Assembly (NCBI RefSeq): GCF_020443565.1 | Contig: NZ_JAIZZN010000002.1 | Coordinates: 124,001 to 188,000, forward strand | Direction of reading: 5' to 3' | Source of the DNA: Clostridium sp. CS001 | GTDB taxonomy: Bacteria; Bacillota; Clostridia; Clostridiales; Clostridiaceae | DNA length: 64,000 nucleotides | Shown: piece after piece, positions 33,303 to 41,504 of the stretch | Numbering within the stretch: the stretch's first letter is position 1 | How the letters are laid out: every line of letters begins with the position of its first letter | Position numbers and translations under genes: made by a program | Notes under the pieces: model-generated | Told to the model about the DNA's origin: nothing | Database searches by the model: none | What the model saw: only the letters and a program-made list of their open reading frames with translations

Positions 33303-34046
33303 TTAATCAGCAACAAAATTTAAGAATTGTTTTATTCTTGGGTTAGTCACATTACCCAATATCTCATCTGGAGTTCCTTTTTCAAGTATAAGTCCATTGT
33401 CCATAAATACTATATTGTCTGCTACTTCTCTTGCAAAGTTCATATTATGGGTAACAATTACCATGGTCATACCTTCATGGGATAACTCCTTCATAACCCT
33501 GAGCACCTCAGCTGCAAGTTCAGGGTCTAAGGCAGAAGTTGGTTCATCAAATAACAAGACTAATGGTTCTATAGCCATAGCACGTGCTATAGCAACTCTT
33601 TGTTGTTGCCCCCCAGAAAGCTCATGGGGGTAGCTATTGGCCTTTTCTGAAAGTCCAACCTTGGCAAGTAAACTAAGGGCTTTATCATAAGCTTCATTCT
33701 TAGATTGCTTAAGAACTGTAACAGAGCCTTCCATAATATTTTCTATCACACTTTTGTGAGGAAATAAATGAAAACCTTGAAACACCATACCTGTATTTTT
33801 GCGCAAGGTTAATATTTCCTTTCCAGTGGGTTTTTTGCTATTATCAAAGGTAAGGTTACTATGTCCAATGCGTATGTTCCCTTTGTCAGGCATCTCCAGC
33901 AGATTTATACATCTAAGCAGGGTGGTTTTGCCTGAACCTGAAGGCCCAATTATAATAGTGGTTTCACCCTTTAGAATTTGCAAATCAATACCTTTTAATA
34001 TTTCATTATGTCCAAAACTCTTGTGTAAATCTTTTATATTAATCAT
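33303..34046 (-). CDS. Polar amino-acid ABC transporter, ATP-binding subunit
   Basis: 247 residues from the ATG at 34046, 6 nt after GGAGG; the longer frame runs into an interspersed repeat and is not real. A GlnQ/TcyC-type ATPase: Walker A GPSGSGKTTLL, Q-loop MVFQGFHLFPH, signature ELSGGQQQRVAIARA, Walker B VLLFDEPTSALDPEL, H-loop VIVTHNMNFAREV. It drives import of a polar amino acid through the permease encoded upstream in the same operon (order on the minus strand: binding protein, permease, ATPase). A 142-bp gap filled by repeat copy C separates it from the permease, so expression may depend on read-through of that palindrome. Confidence 0.93.
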   Translation of the reverse strand: MINIKDLHKSFGHNEILKGIDLQILKGETTIIIGPSGSGKTTLLRCINLLEMPDKGNIRIGHSNLTFDNSKKPTGKEILTLRKNTGMVFQGFHLFPHKSVIENIMEGSVTVLKQSKNEAYDKALSLLAKVGLSEKANSYPHELSGGQQQRVAIARAMAIEPLVLLFDEPTSALDPELAAEVLRVMKELSHEGMTMVIVTHNMNFAREVADNIVFMDNGLILEKGTPDEILGNVTNPRIKQFLNFVAD

Positions 34047-34062
34047 GAATTTCCTCCAATTA

Positions 34063-34191
34063 CTCATCATCTTCGATACTGCAACATTAACGACTTCAGA
34101 AGGTGATTTAGATTCCATTAAAATTTTTTACTTATTTAGGATGTAATCCTCACTTATAGAAATGATAGATTTTTCTTCTGAAATGTCGTTA
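34063..34191 (+). repeat. Interspersed palindromic repeat, copy C (diverged)
   Basis: About 129 bp in the same orientation as copy A. Conserved blocks: TCATCATCTTCGATACTGC, ACATTAACGACTTCAGAAG, GATTTAGATT, CACTTATAGAA and, at the far end, CTTCTGAAATGTCGTTA. It fills the permease-ATPase gap, and its last bases form the stop codon of the permease gene. Confidence 0.65.
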
Positions 34192-34872
34192 CCTAGCCAC
34201 ATATCTTTCAAGCCTTTTCTCTGTCTTTTGTTGAATTATAGATAGTATAGAACAAAATAATAGATATATAAAAGCTACTTCACAGTATAATACGAGGGGC
34301 TCATATGTTGCTGCAGTTATTCTTTGGGCAATTTGAAACATTTCTGCATAAGTAATGGTGGCTGCCAAAGATGTATCCTTAACCAGACTAATAAAGGAGT
34401 TGGCTAAAGGTGGTATAGATACCCTAGCTGCTTGAGGCAAAATTATGCGCACAAGAGCTTGAGTATGTGTCATACCGATGGAACTTGCAGCTTCCCATTG
34501 GCCCTTAGGTATAGATAAAATAGCCGCTCTAATTACTTCAGAATTATAAGCCCCAACGTTTAATGTAAAGCCAATAATTGCTGCAGGTAATGCTCCAATG
34601 ATTATACCAACCCTTGGTAATCCGTAAAATATTATAAATAGTTGTACAATCAGTGGTGTACCCCTTACAATCCAAACGTAAAAACTTGATATGGAAACTA
34701 ATACTTTATGTTTTGATATCCGTGCAAGGGCGGTTCCCATGGCCAATAGTGAGCCAAGTATGAAAGAAGCCACAGCAAGTGGAATGGTAAACTTCACACC
34801 TGCTATTAATAATGGAAAGAAGGAATCTTTAATTATGTCTAATATTCTTAATGTTTGTGCATCAAAATTCAT
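34189..34872 (-). CDS. Polar amino-acid ABC transporter, permease
   Basis: 227 residues, five predicted membrane helices of the HisM/GlnP type. The EAA loop is visible as IPKGQWEAASSIGMTHTQALVRIILPQAARVSIPPLANSFISLVKDTSLA, which contacts the ATPase. Earlier segments (YVWIVRGTPLIVQLFIIFYGLP) are also typical. Start ATG after AAGGAG (12 nt before the binding-protein stop is passed). The stop codon TAA lies in the terminal bases of repeat copy C, so the original C-terminus may have been altered by that repeat. Confidence 0.93.
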   Translation of the reverse strand: MNFDAQTLRILDIIKDSFFPLLIAGVKFTIPLAVASFILGSLLAMGTALARISKHKVLVSISSFYVWIVRGTPLIVQLFIIFYGLPRVGIIIGALPAAIIGFTLNVGAYNSEVIRAAILSIPKGQWEAASSIGMTHTQALVRIILPQAARVSIPPLANSFISLVKDTSLAATITYAEMFQIAQRITAATYEPLVLYCEVAFIYLLFCSILSIIQQKTEKRLERYVAR

Positions 34873-34884
34873 ATTTTCTCCTTA

Positions 34885-35682
34885 TTATTTTGATACGTCT
34901 GCAGCAAACCACTTATCTGAAATCTTTGCATAAGTACCATCTGCTTTCATATCAGCTAATGCTTTATTAGTAGCATCCACTAATTCTTTGTTTCCTTTAT
35001 TGAACATAATTGCACTTGGTTGTGCATTGTGTTCTTCATCAACAACTTTAATTGCAAGGTCTGGTTTTTGCTTTTTAAGATCAAGGAAAGATAAGCTATC
35101 ATTAACTGTAGCATCTACTCTGTGAGAAAGTAAAAGATCAATAGCTTGATTAAATCCATCAATTTGTTGAATTACTGCACCATTATCTTCTGCAATTTTA
35201 GCTAAGTTACTAGTTAATGATTGAGCAGATTTCTTGCCCTTTAAATCTTCAAATTTTGTGATGCTGTTGTCCTCACTATTTACTATAAGCACTGCCTTTG
35301 AAACTATATATGGATCAGAGAAATCATATTTTTCTTCTCTATCTGGTTTAATTCCAACTTCGCTTACTATCATATCAAACCTTTTTGCATCTAATCCCGC
35401 AAATATTCCATCCCATTTAGTTTCAATAAACTCTGGCTTAGCACCTATACGTTTAGCAACTTCCTCTGCGATTTCAACATCAAATCCAGTTAATTTTCCA
35501 TCCTTATCATGAAAAGTATATGGTGCATAGGTGCCTTCTGTACCAATTCGTATTTTTCCTTCACTTTTTATTGCTGATAATAAATTCTTAGGAGTAACAT
35601 TGCTGCTGCTTTTTGTGCTACATCCAACAAGACCTATACTTGCTATTAATAATGTGCTAATTAATACAGATAATTTCTTCAT
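34885..35682 (-). CDS. Polar amino-acid (probably cystine-type) binding lipoprotein
   Basis: 265 residues with signal peptide and lipobox LVGC (Cys near residue 21), anchored outside the membrane. Type-II periplasmic-binding fold of SBP_bac_3: GKIRIGTEGTYAPYTFHDKDGKLTGFDVEIAEEVAKRIGAKPEFI, then FDMIVSEVGIKPDREEKYDFSDPYI. The TEGTYAPYTFHD and W-DG-IFAGLDAKRFD segments resemble TcyA/TcyJ-type L-cystine binding proteins more than His or Gln binding ones; specificity is inference. First gene of a three-gene operon. GGAGG 8 nt before ATG. Confidence 0.9.
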   Translation of the reverse strand: MKKLSVLISTLLIASIGLVGCSTKSSSNVTPKNLLSAIKSEGKIRIGTEGTYAPYTFHDKDGKLTGFDVEIAEEVAKRIGAKPEFIETKWDGIFAGLDAKRFDMIVSEVGIKPDREEKYDFSDPYIVSKAVLIVNSEDNSITKFEDLKGKKSAQSLTSNLAKIAEDNGAVIQQIDGFNQAIDLLLSHRVDATVNDSLSFLDLKKQKPDLAIKVVDEEHNAQPSAIMFNKGNKELVDATNKALADMKADGTYAKISDKWFAADVSK

Positions 35683-36088
35683 TTGTTATTCCTCCTAGTA
35701 TTTTTATTGAATTAGTATTTATTGCATAGGAGTTATAATATCATAATTATATTTTAATGTGAATAGTTATTTTTAAAAAAAACTACAAAAATTTTCCTTG
35801 AAAATACTTTTTTCTACATATTAGTACGAAGAAACTATTCATAGTTCCTTCTATGGAGTCAGTTTCAAAGCAAATGATTGTAAATTTAATAAGCGTTTTT
35901 AAAAAAAATTATTTTAGATAATTTAAATTTTCTTTTTCTTTTCCTAAAGTTATAAGGATGGCATCCCAGCCTGTAATTAAACTGTAAAACTTTTATTGTT
36001 AATCATAATGTTTGTAAGGAGTTAGAACACTTACACGGATTGGAAGTTAAACCTTCAATTTTTGTAGTTAAAAATAAATTAACATTAA
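35683..36088. promoter_or_regulatory. Leader/promoter region of the ABC operon
   Basis: Gene-free. Contains an imperfect 24-bp palindrome at 35828-35851 (GAAGAAACTAT-TC-ATAGTTCCTTC, one mismatch). Its AACTATTCA half-site recurs on the minus strand at about 35768-35760, just upstream of TATAAT-like sequence. This looks like a regulator site for the transport operon. The rest (35860-36088) is featureless AT-rich DNA. Confidence 0.45.
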
Positions 36089-36090
36089 AA

Positions 36091-36120
36091 AGGAAGGGCA
36101 CCCAGCTTGGTGCTCCTTCT
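36091..36120 (-). terminator. Terminator of the GntR gene
   Basis: GAAGG-GCACC (36093-36102) pairs with GGTGC-CCTTC (36109-36119) with one bulge; on the minus strand a T-run follows. The stem overlaps the stop codon. Confidence 0.7.
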
Positions 36121-36853
36121 ACTTTTTTTGATGGAATTCAATTGAACTTGATTTTATAGGTAAATAGTGTTTATTGTGGACCACAGGAAACTTTGTATCT
36201 TCATACATAGCTTCTTGTATTAGATAAAACTGGTTTTCAGGTGAAATTGGAGAGGCCTTTGCTGAAATGTTTCCTGCAGTTGAATATTTTACTTCAACTA
36301 ATACGTTACTGCATATTTTATAGATTTCTTTTTCTACAAATTCTAAGACTTTATCATGATCATTTAAATCTACATTGAATTTTGAAATAGTCTCAATTGG
36401 GATTAAGGTAAAAGAGTAGGCAGCAGGGCTACTTTGGGATTTGTACCATCTCTCTATAATTACTGCAACAGCAGTTTTTCTTCCTAAAATTTGATTAATA
36501 TAGTCTGTGGATGCTTCTATACGTAGCTGCATTTTAACTTCATCAATTGTATCAGTTGTGCATTTGTATACTGGATGTCCAATGGTCTCTAAGCCAATAG
36601 GTTTATCAGAGGGAGATTTTATTATAAAATTTCCTTTGCCTCTAATGTTTTTAACTAGTCCATCATCTTGCAACAATGCAAGTGCCTGTCTTAAAGTTGT
36701 TCTACTAATACTAAGTGATTTTGATAGGTCAGGTTCTGATGGCAATCTGCTTCCTTCAGGGAAAGTGCCTTCATTTATCATTTTGAAAAGCTCATTATAT
36801 ACGGTTACAAATTTTAAATCTTTTTCCTTGCCAACTATACTGAATTTATCCAT
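36119..36853 (-). CDS. GntR family regulator with UTRA domain
   Basis: 244 residues. N-terminal winged helix (about 15-80): TFPEGSRLPSEPDLSKSLSISRTTLRQALALLQDDGLVKNIRGKGNFI, the HutC-subfamily pattern; C-terminal UTRA ligand domain (about 100-244), which binds small phosphorylated sugars, amines or amino acids in relatives. Its start codon lies 31 bp from the palindrome TTGTCTAGACAA, with more half-sites in the divergent deoB promoter, so it probably controls itself and deoB. GGTGTT precedes the ATG; GAGAAAGGTG gives the ribosome site. The ligand cannot be read from sequence. Confidence 0.88.
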   Translation of the reverse strand: MDKFSIVGKEKDLKFVTVYNELFKMINEGTFPEGSRLPSEPDLSKSLSISRTTLRQALALLQDDGLVKNIRGKGNFIIKSPSDKPIGLETIGHPVYKCTTDTIDEVKMQLRIEASTDYINQILGRKTAVAVIIERWYKSQSSPAAYSFTLIPIETISKFNVDLNDHDKVLEFVEKEIYKICSNVLVEVKYSTAGNISAKASPISPENQFYLIQEAMYEDTKFPVVHNKHYLPIKSSSIEFHQKK

Positions 36854-36883
36854 TTAAATAACACCTTTCTCCATAAAATCAAT

Positions 36884-36895
36884 TTGTCTAGACAA
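36884..36895. promoter_or_regulatory. GntR operator TTGTCTAGACAA
   Basis: A perfect 12-bp palindrome 31 bp in front of the GntR gene, followed by a degenerate second copy (TTGGTCTAGCTAC from 36901). TAGACAA/TTGTCTA half-sites recur near the deoB promoter. Confidence 0.7.
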
Positions 36896-37111
36896 GTAGA
36901 TTGGTCTAGCTACAAATTCCAATAAAAATATTGTTAATATTAATTATATCTGAGATTTTATAATTAAACAATAAAGTAATGCAAGTAACTTTATTGAATG
37001 TATAAAAGTAGAATACAGGCTATGATTCATCACTATTCTACCATAGTCTAATGGTTTTAGACATATTTAAATTATAAATCAATTATAAGCTCAAAGACTA
37101 ATACAAAAAAC

Positions 37112-37190
37112 TTGACAGAGAAATATGCACATGCTAAACTCGTCGTATAGACAATGTACAAGTTAATAGACAAGTTAAAGATGTGTCTAT
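37112..37190 (+). promoter_or_regulatory. deoB promoter with GntR half-sites
   Basis: TTGACA (37112-37117), 17 bp, TAAACT (37135-37140) form a strong sigma-A promoter. Directly downstream lie TAGACAA at 37148-37154 and 37167-37173 and the inverted TGTCTAT at 37184-37190, matching halves of the palindrome at 36884. This is a road-block position for the divergent GntR protein. Confidence 0.7.
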
Positions 37191-37279
37191 TTTTACAGTA
37201 TAATTATAACCGCATAATGCAAAGATTCATTAAAAGTTGGGTAAAGGAATTAAAAAATTTGTATTAGAAAGGATGACAT

Positions 37280-38470
37280 ATGAAGAATTTTAAAAGAATT
37301 TTTACAATAGTAGTGGACTCCCTGGGAGTTGGAGAAATGAGTGATTCGAAACAATATGGAGATATAGGTGTAGACACTTTAGGACATATATCAGAATCAG
37401 TAGAGAGTTTTAATATTCCTAACCTGCAAAAGTTAGGACTGGCTAATTTGCATGAAGTAAAGCATGTATGTGAAGTTCCAAAACCTTTAGCACATTTCAT
37501 GAAGATGAGGGAAGTAGGCATAGGCAAGGATACAATGACCGGACATTGGGAGATGATGGGGTTAAAGATTGAAACTCCATTTAAAACCTTCACAAACACA
37601 GGATTTCCAGAGGAACTTTTGGAGGAGCTAAAAGCAAGAACTGGGCACAATATTGTAGGAAATAAGAGTGCCAGCGGCACTGAAATTTTAGATGAATTTG
37701 GCGAGCACCAAATGAAGACAGGAGATATGATTGTATACACTTCAGCAGATTCTGTACTGCAAATTTGTGGACATGAAGAAACTTTTGGCTTAGAAGAACT
37801 TTATCGTTGCTGTGAAATTGCAAGAGAACTAACCTTTAGGGATGAGTGGAAGGTTGGAAGGGTTATTGCAAGACCATACCTAGGAGCAAAAAAGGGAGAG
37901 TTTAAGCGCACAAGCAACAGACATGACTATGCTTTAAAACCATTTGGACAAACTGTCTTAAATGCATTAAAGGATGAGGGATTTGATGTAATATCTGTGG
38001 GAAAAATAAACGATATATTTGACGGTGAAGGTGTAACTGAAAGCAATAAATCAAAAAGTTCCGTTCATGGCATGGAACAAACCTTAGAGTTAATGGATAA
38101 AGATTTTAAGGGATTATGCTTTGTCAACTTAGTTGATTTTGACGCACTTTGGGGACATAGAAGAGATCCAATTGGTTATGCCAAAGAGCTAGAAAAATTT
38201 GATGTTAATTTAGGTAAAGTATTAGAAAAATTAAGGGAAGATGATTTGTTAATAATTACTGCGGATCATGGCAATGACCCAACCTATAAAGGTAGTGACC
38301 ATACAAGGGAATTTGTTCCTTTCCTAGCATATTCGCCATCCATGGCCGAAAATGGGTTAATGGAGACAAGTAATAACTTTGCTTCTGTTGGGGCAACTAT
38401 AGCAGAAAATTTCCAAGTGAAAATGCCGGAAAATACAATTGGCCAGTCAGTACTAAAAAAACTAGTTTAA
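37280..38470 (+). CDS. deoB: Phosphopentomutase
   Basis: 396 residues, the normal length. Interconverts (deoxy)ribose 1-phosphate and 5-phosphate in nucleoside salvage. Alkaline-phosphatase-superfamily metal sites are visible: [10 protein letters not shown] (Asp near the N-terminus), [13 protein letters not shown] with the phospho-acceptor Thr, [16 protein letters not shown], and [23 protein letters not shown] with the C-terminal Asp/His ligands. ATG after AAAGGATG. It forms an operon with the YczE-type membrane gene 15 bp downstream. Neither pdp nor deoD is adjacent. The upstream TAGACAA half-sites suggest GntR control. Confidence 0.97.
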   Translation: MKNFKRIFTIVVDSLGVGEMSDSKQYGDIGVDTLGHISESVESFNIPNLQKLGLANLHEVKHVCEVPKPLAHFMKMREVGIGKDTMTGHWEMMGLKIETPFKTFTNTGFPEELLEELKARTGHNIVGNKSASGTEILDEFGEHQMKTGDMIVYTSADSVLQICGHEETFGLEELYRCCEIARELTFRDEWKVGRVIARPYLGAKKGEFKRTSNRHDYALKPFGQTVLNALKDEGFDVISVGKINDIFDGEGVTESNKSKSSVHGMEQTLELMDKDFKGLCFVNLVDFDALWGHRRDPIGYAKELEKFDVNLGKVLEKLREDDLLIITADHGNDPTYKGSDHTREFVPFLAYSPSMAENGLMETSNNFASVGATIAENFQVKMPENTIGQSVLKKLV

Positions 38471-38485
38471 AAAGGATAGGGAATA

Positions 38486-39166
38486 ATGGATAACGTAATT
38501 AGTAAGAGAAATAACAAATCATATGAAACTTTATTTTGGAGAATATTAATAGCATTAGTGGGAGTTGCATTAGTAGGATTTGGACTAGCATTTAATTTAG
38601 TAGGTGGCTTAGGAAATGACGCAGTCGCAGTTTTATATGATGGAGCTCGTAATATACTTGGACTACAACCAGATAAGCTTGGATTAGTAACAAACTTAGT
38701 AAACTTTATTTTTATTGGTATAGTATTTTCCCTTGGCCGCAAGTACATAAATATAGGGACATTTATTTATGCACTTCCTATGGGTAACTTCGTTAATTTA
38801 GGATTTAAGCTTTATGAAATACTTAATATCCCTAGCAATATAGGAGGAAGTATTTTAACCTCTTTCCTTGGCTGTACCATGCTATTTTTAGGTATTGGTA
38901 TATTTATAGCAGTAGATATTGGAATGGACCCTTGTACAGGTATAATCATGCTTGTAAGAGATAAAATGAAAGGTCAATATAAAACATCAAAAATAATCTG
39001 CGATATTATCTCGCTAGGACTAGGATTCACTTTAGGAGGTAAAGTAGGGGTTGTCACAGTTATTGCAGCTCTTACTGCAGGGCCAACTATACAAAAAATA
39101 TCAGAGGTTTTTGATAGCGTAGTTCTTAGAAAGATGAATTTAAGTAAACAAGCCATAGATAACTAA
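38486..39166 (+). CDS. YczE/YitT-type membrane protein
   Basis: 226 residues with about five membrane helices, matching the YczE/YyaS/YitT group (LVGVALVGFGLAFNLVGGLGNDAVAVLYDGARNILGL; LGIGIFIAVDIGMDPCTGIIMLVRDKMKGQYKTSKIICDI). Small-molecule transport is suspected for the family but unproven. It follows deoB by 15 bp, with AAAGGA and ATAGGG upstream of its ATG, so it is co-transcribed and might move nucleosides or pentoses; that is inference from position only. A strong terminator follows. Confidence 0.85.
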   Translation: MDNVISKRNNKSYETLFWRILIALVGVALVGFGLAFNLVGGLGNDAVAVLYDGARNILGLQPDKLGLVTNLVNFIFIGIVFSLGRKYINIGTFIYALPMGNFVNLGFKLYEILNIPSNIGGSILTSFLGCTMLFLGIGIFIAVDIGMDPCTGIIMLVRDKMKGQYKTSKIICDIISLGLGFTLGGKVGVVTVIAALTAGPTIQKISEVFDSVVLRKMNLSKQAIDN

Positions 39167-39188
39167 AAATTCATAAAGGATTTTATTT

Positions 39189-39240
39189 AAGGGGCTGTCT
39201 CAAAATAGAAAGTAATTTCTAGATTGAGACAGCCCTTTTG
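39189..39240 (+). terminator. Terminator of the deoB operon
   Basis: GGGGCTGTCTCAA (39191-39203) pairs with TTGAGACAGCCCTT (39224-39237), inner stem TAGAAA/TTTCTA; T-run at the end. Confidence 0.85.
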
Positions 39241-39307
39241 TATGCCTGGTGTGTTTGATGAGTCCATAATCTGAAAGCCTGCGTAACCTAACTAATTTCA
39301 AGTGTCT

Positions 39308-40948
39308 TTATAATAAAATAGCACCACTTTTTATTTTTCTGTGTATCGTGCAAGGATTAACCCCTAATTCTTTGGAAGCTTTCATAACCGAGCCATATTT
39401 TTCTATGGCTCTTGGTATCATTATTTGATCAACTATATCATATACATTGTTTAAGTTATTATGACCCTTTATTGTAACGGAAGGTGTATCCCCAAAGTTA
39501 CAGTTAAAGTCACCTAGGTTCATTAACATACTAAGCTCATTTTCGCTGATAACATCATTAACTGCAAGGACAATTAACCTTTCAATAATATTTTTAAGCT
39601 CCCTTATATTTCCTGGCCAATTATACTGATATAGTATTTTAAGTGTTGTTTTTGAAAATTTTAAACTTCTATTATACCTCTTGTTATAAAAATCAAGGAA
39701 ATAGTTAATTAAAGGAATGATATCTTCTTTTCTATCTCTTATAGGAGGTATTTTAATTGGTATAACATTAAGTCGATAGTACAAATCTTGTCTAAAATTT
39801 TTACTAATATGAAGTTCGTCTTCTAATACATTAGTAGCACTAATATACCTTATATCTAAGGGTATAGGAGAGCTCCCACCTATCCTTGTAACTTCATTTT
39901 CTTGTAATACTCTAAGTAGCTTTGTTTGCATTGGCAATGGCAACTCTCCAATTTCATCAAGAAAAATAGTGCCGCCATTGGATTCTTCTAAAAGACCTTT
40001 TTTACCACCCTTTTTAGCACCGGTAAAGGTACCTTCTTCATAACCGAAAAATTCGGATTCCAAAAGTTCTGAGGGTATGGCACCACAGTTTATTGTAGTA
40101 AAAGGCTTTTCACGCCTTGGGCTATAGTTATATATCATTCTGGCAATAATTTCTTTACCTACTCCCGATTCTCCAGTGATAAATATGGAAGAGTCATAAG
40201 CAGCAGCTCTAATAGCTATGGTTTTAATATCTTCCATAACCTTACTTTGACTAATATATTCTATAGTTTCAGGTTGTTGAATATGCAGATTTATATTGGA
40301 TTGCAATTTTATTAACCTTGTTATATCTCTACCTGTAAGTACACCACCCTTTAGATTACCGTTATTATGGAATAAAGGTGCTGCTGTATAGGAAATAACC
40401 TTCCCGTTTGGATAGCTAACATTCCTATAGATTTTCTTTTTAGCTTTTAACATATCAATAATTATAGGATCCTTTACTAAACCTTCTTTTGAAATATCAT
40501 AAATACTTTTGCTAAGTGCTTGGCTACGTTTAAAGGGCAAGATAAGATCACAAAGGGCGTTCATTTTCTCTATTATACCTTGCTCATTAAAAATAACTAC
40601 TACCTCATCAATATCATTTATTACATTATCAACAGTTTTATTATTAATAATAGAGGCGTCAAACATGTACATAATATTAATTGAATTATCTTCAGACTTT
40701 AAACTGTATATGTTAACAGGAGATAAGAATTCATTTATTAAAATACTACGGTTTATTGGTTCGTAGCTCAAAATATCCTGGTAGTCAAAGCTTTTATCAA
40801 GACTTTGTATGTTCTTAGGAAAGTTAATTTTTATATTATCCAAAATACCATTCATTATGCCATTAGTATATAATATATCCCCATTAGCATTACATATAAT
40901 TATCGGATTATATATTTTATTTAATAGATCTTCAGAAATTATATTCAT
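39308..40948 (-). CDS. Sigma-54-dependent activator with PAS domains
   Basis: 546 residues. Two PAS-like sensory domains (about 10-100 and 112-225; AAPLFHNNGNLKGGVLTGRDIT is the end of the second), AAA+ domain from about 235 to 465 with Walker A GESGVGKE, the sigma-54 contact loop EGTFTGAKKGG (GTFTGA in place of the common GAFTGA), Walker B GGTIFLDEIGELP and the arginine-finger region RQDLYYRLNVIPI; C-terminal Fis-type HTH (VMKASKELGVNPCTIHRKIKSG). It remodels RNA polymerase-sigma-54 at -24/-12 promoters. It is divergent from the had operon, whose upstream region contains such a promoter and two dyad sites. No receiver domain, so the signal is probably a metabolite or redox cofactor bound by PAS. 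Confidence 0.93.
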   Translation of the reverse strand: MNIISEDLLNKIYNPIIICNANGDILYTNGIMNGILDNIKINFPKNIQSLDKSFDYQDILSYEPINRSILINEFLSPVNIYSLKSEDNSINIMYMFDASIINNKTVDNVINDIDEVVVIFNEQGIIEKMNALCDLILPFKRSQALSKSIYDISKEGLVKDPIIIDMLKAKKKIYRNVSYPNGKVISYTAAPLFHNNGNLKGGVLTGRDITRLIKLQSNINLHIQQPETIEYISQSKVMEDIKTIAIRAAAYDSSIFITGESGVGKEIIARMIYNYSPRREKPFTTINCGAIPSELLESEFFGYEEGTFTGAKKGGKKGLLEESNGGTIFLDEIGELPLPMQTKLLRVLQENEVTRIGGSSPIPLDIRYISATNVLEDELHISKNFRQDLYYRLNVIPIKIPPIRDRKEDIIPLINYFLDFYNKRYNRSLKFSKTTLKILYQYNWPGNIRELKNIIERLIVLAVNDVISENELSMLMNLGDFNCNFGDTPSVTIKGHNNLNNVYDIVDQIMIPRAIEKYGSVMKASKELGVNPCTIHRKIKSGAILL

Positions 40949-41089
40949 ATAACACCATTCCTTTCAAAATATAATGTTAGAAACAGGAAAACATTGTTAA
41001 CTTAATAACAATATAATATCATAAATTCATGAAAATGACTACAGTTATGCATAAAGTTTCTAATTTTAATTAAAAAACCAATAAAAACG

Positions 41090-41122
41090 TTGCAAAAAGC
41101 AAGACAAAATTGCATCTTGCAA
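41090..41122. promoter_or_regulatory. Two activator sites (UAS) for the sigma-54 activator
   Basis: TTGC-AAAAA-GCAA (41090-41102) and TTGC-ATCTT-GCAA (41110-41122) share the same outer dyad and are 20 bp apart centre to centre, i.e. two helical turns. They lie about 95 bp upstream of the -24/-12 promoter and between the divergent activator gene and the had operon. Confidence 0.7.
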
Positions 41123-41195
41123 TAAAGTTTCATGAAATATTTTATTTTACTTTGTTAAAATATAGACTTAGTCCCATTTTGCAAATAAGGAATAC

Positions 41196-41213
41196 TTGGC
41201 ATAAGTCTTGCTA
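41196..41213 (+). promoter_or_regulatory. Sigma-54 (-24/-12) promoter of the had operon
   Basis: TTGGCATAAGTCTTGCTA: GG at 41198-41199 and GC at 41210-41211 with the obligatory 10 bases between, TTGGCA and TTGCT both near consensus. The start of transcription would be near 41223, giving a leader of about 280 nt that contains repeat copy B. Confidence 0.8.
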
Positions 41214-41298
41214 TTGCATATAGTGTTAAGAAAATTAGAGAAAAGTGAGCATATTGATTTTATAAAAATTTATAGAAAAACAAAGCGGTTTAATACTA

Positions 41299-41436
41299 TT
41301 TAACAACATTTTGGAAGCTTCAAGTCTGCCATCTTCTATAAGTGGCAGTTGCCTAGCCCAGAAAAGTTACTTTGGTGGCAGTCTAAATCTGATTCCAAAG
41401 TTGTTAATATTGCAGCACCGCAGGTGATGATTTAAC
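41299..41436 (-). repeat. Interspersed palindromic repeat, copy B
   Basis: Inverted relative to copy A and about 88% identical over 138 bp, including TAACAACATTTTGGAAGCTT, the hairpin TGCCATCTTCTATAAGTGGCA and the terminal GATGATTTAAC. It lies in the untranslated leader of the had operon, so the transcript would carry a long hairpin 70 nt before hadA. Confidence 0.75.
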
Positions 41437-41504
41437 TAAATATGGCAAGTAAATCAGTTGGTTTTCAAGTATACATACTAAATATAATAGAAAGGGTGAT
41501 TTGA

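Noticed and set aside
34047-34118. Upstream extension of the ABC ATPase gene (frame starting at 34118)
   Set aside because: The extra 24 codons lie in repeat copy C, and a perfect GGAGG precedes the inner ATG at 34046.
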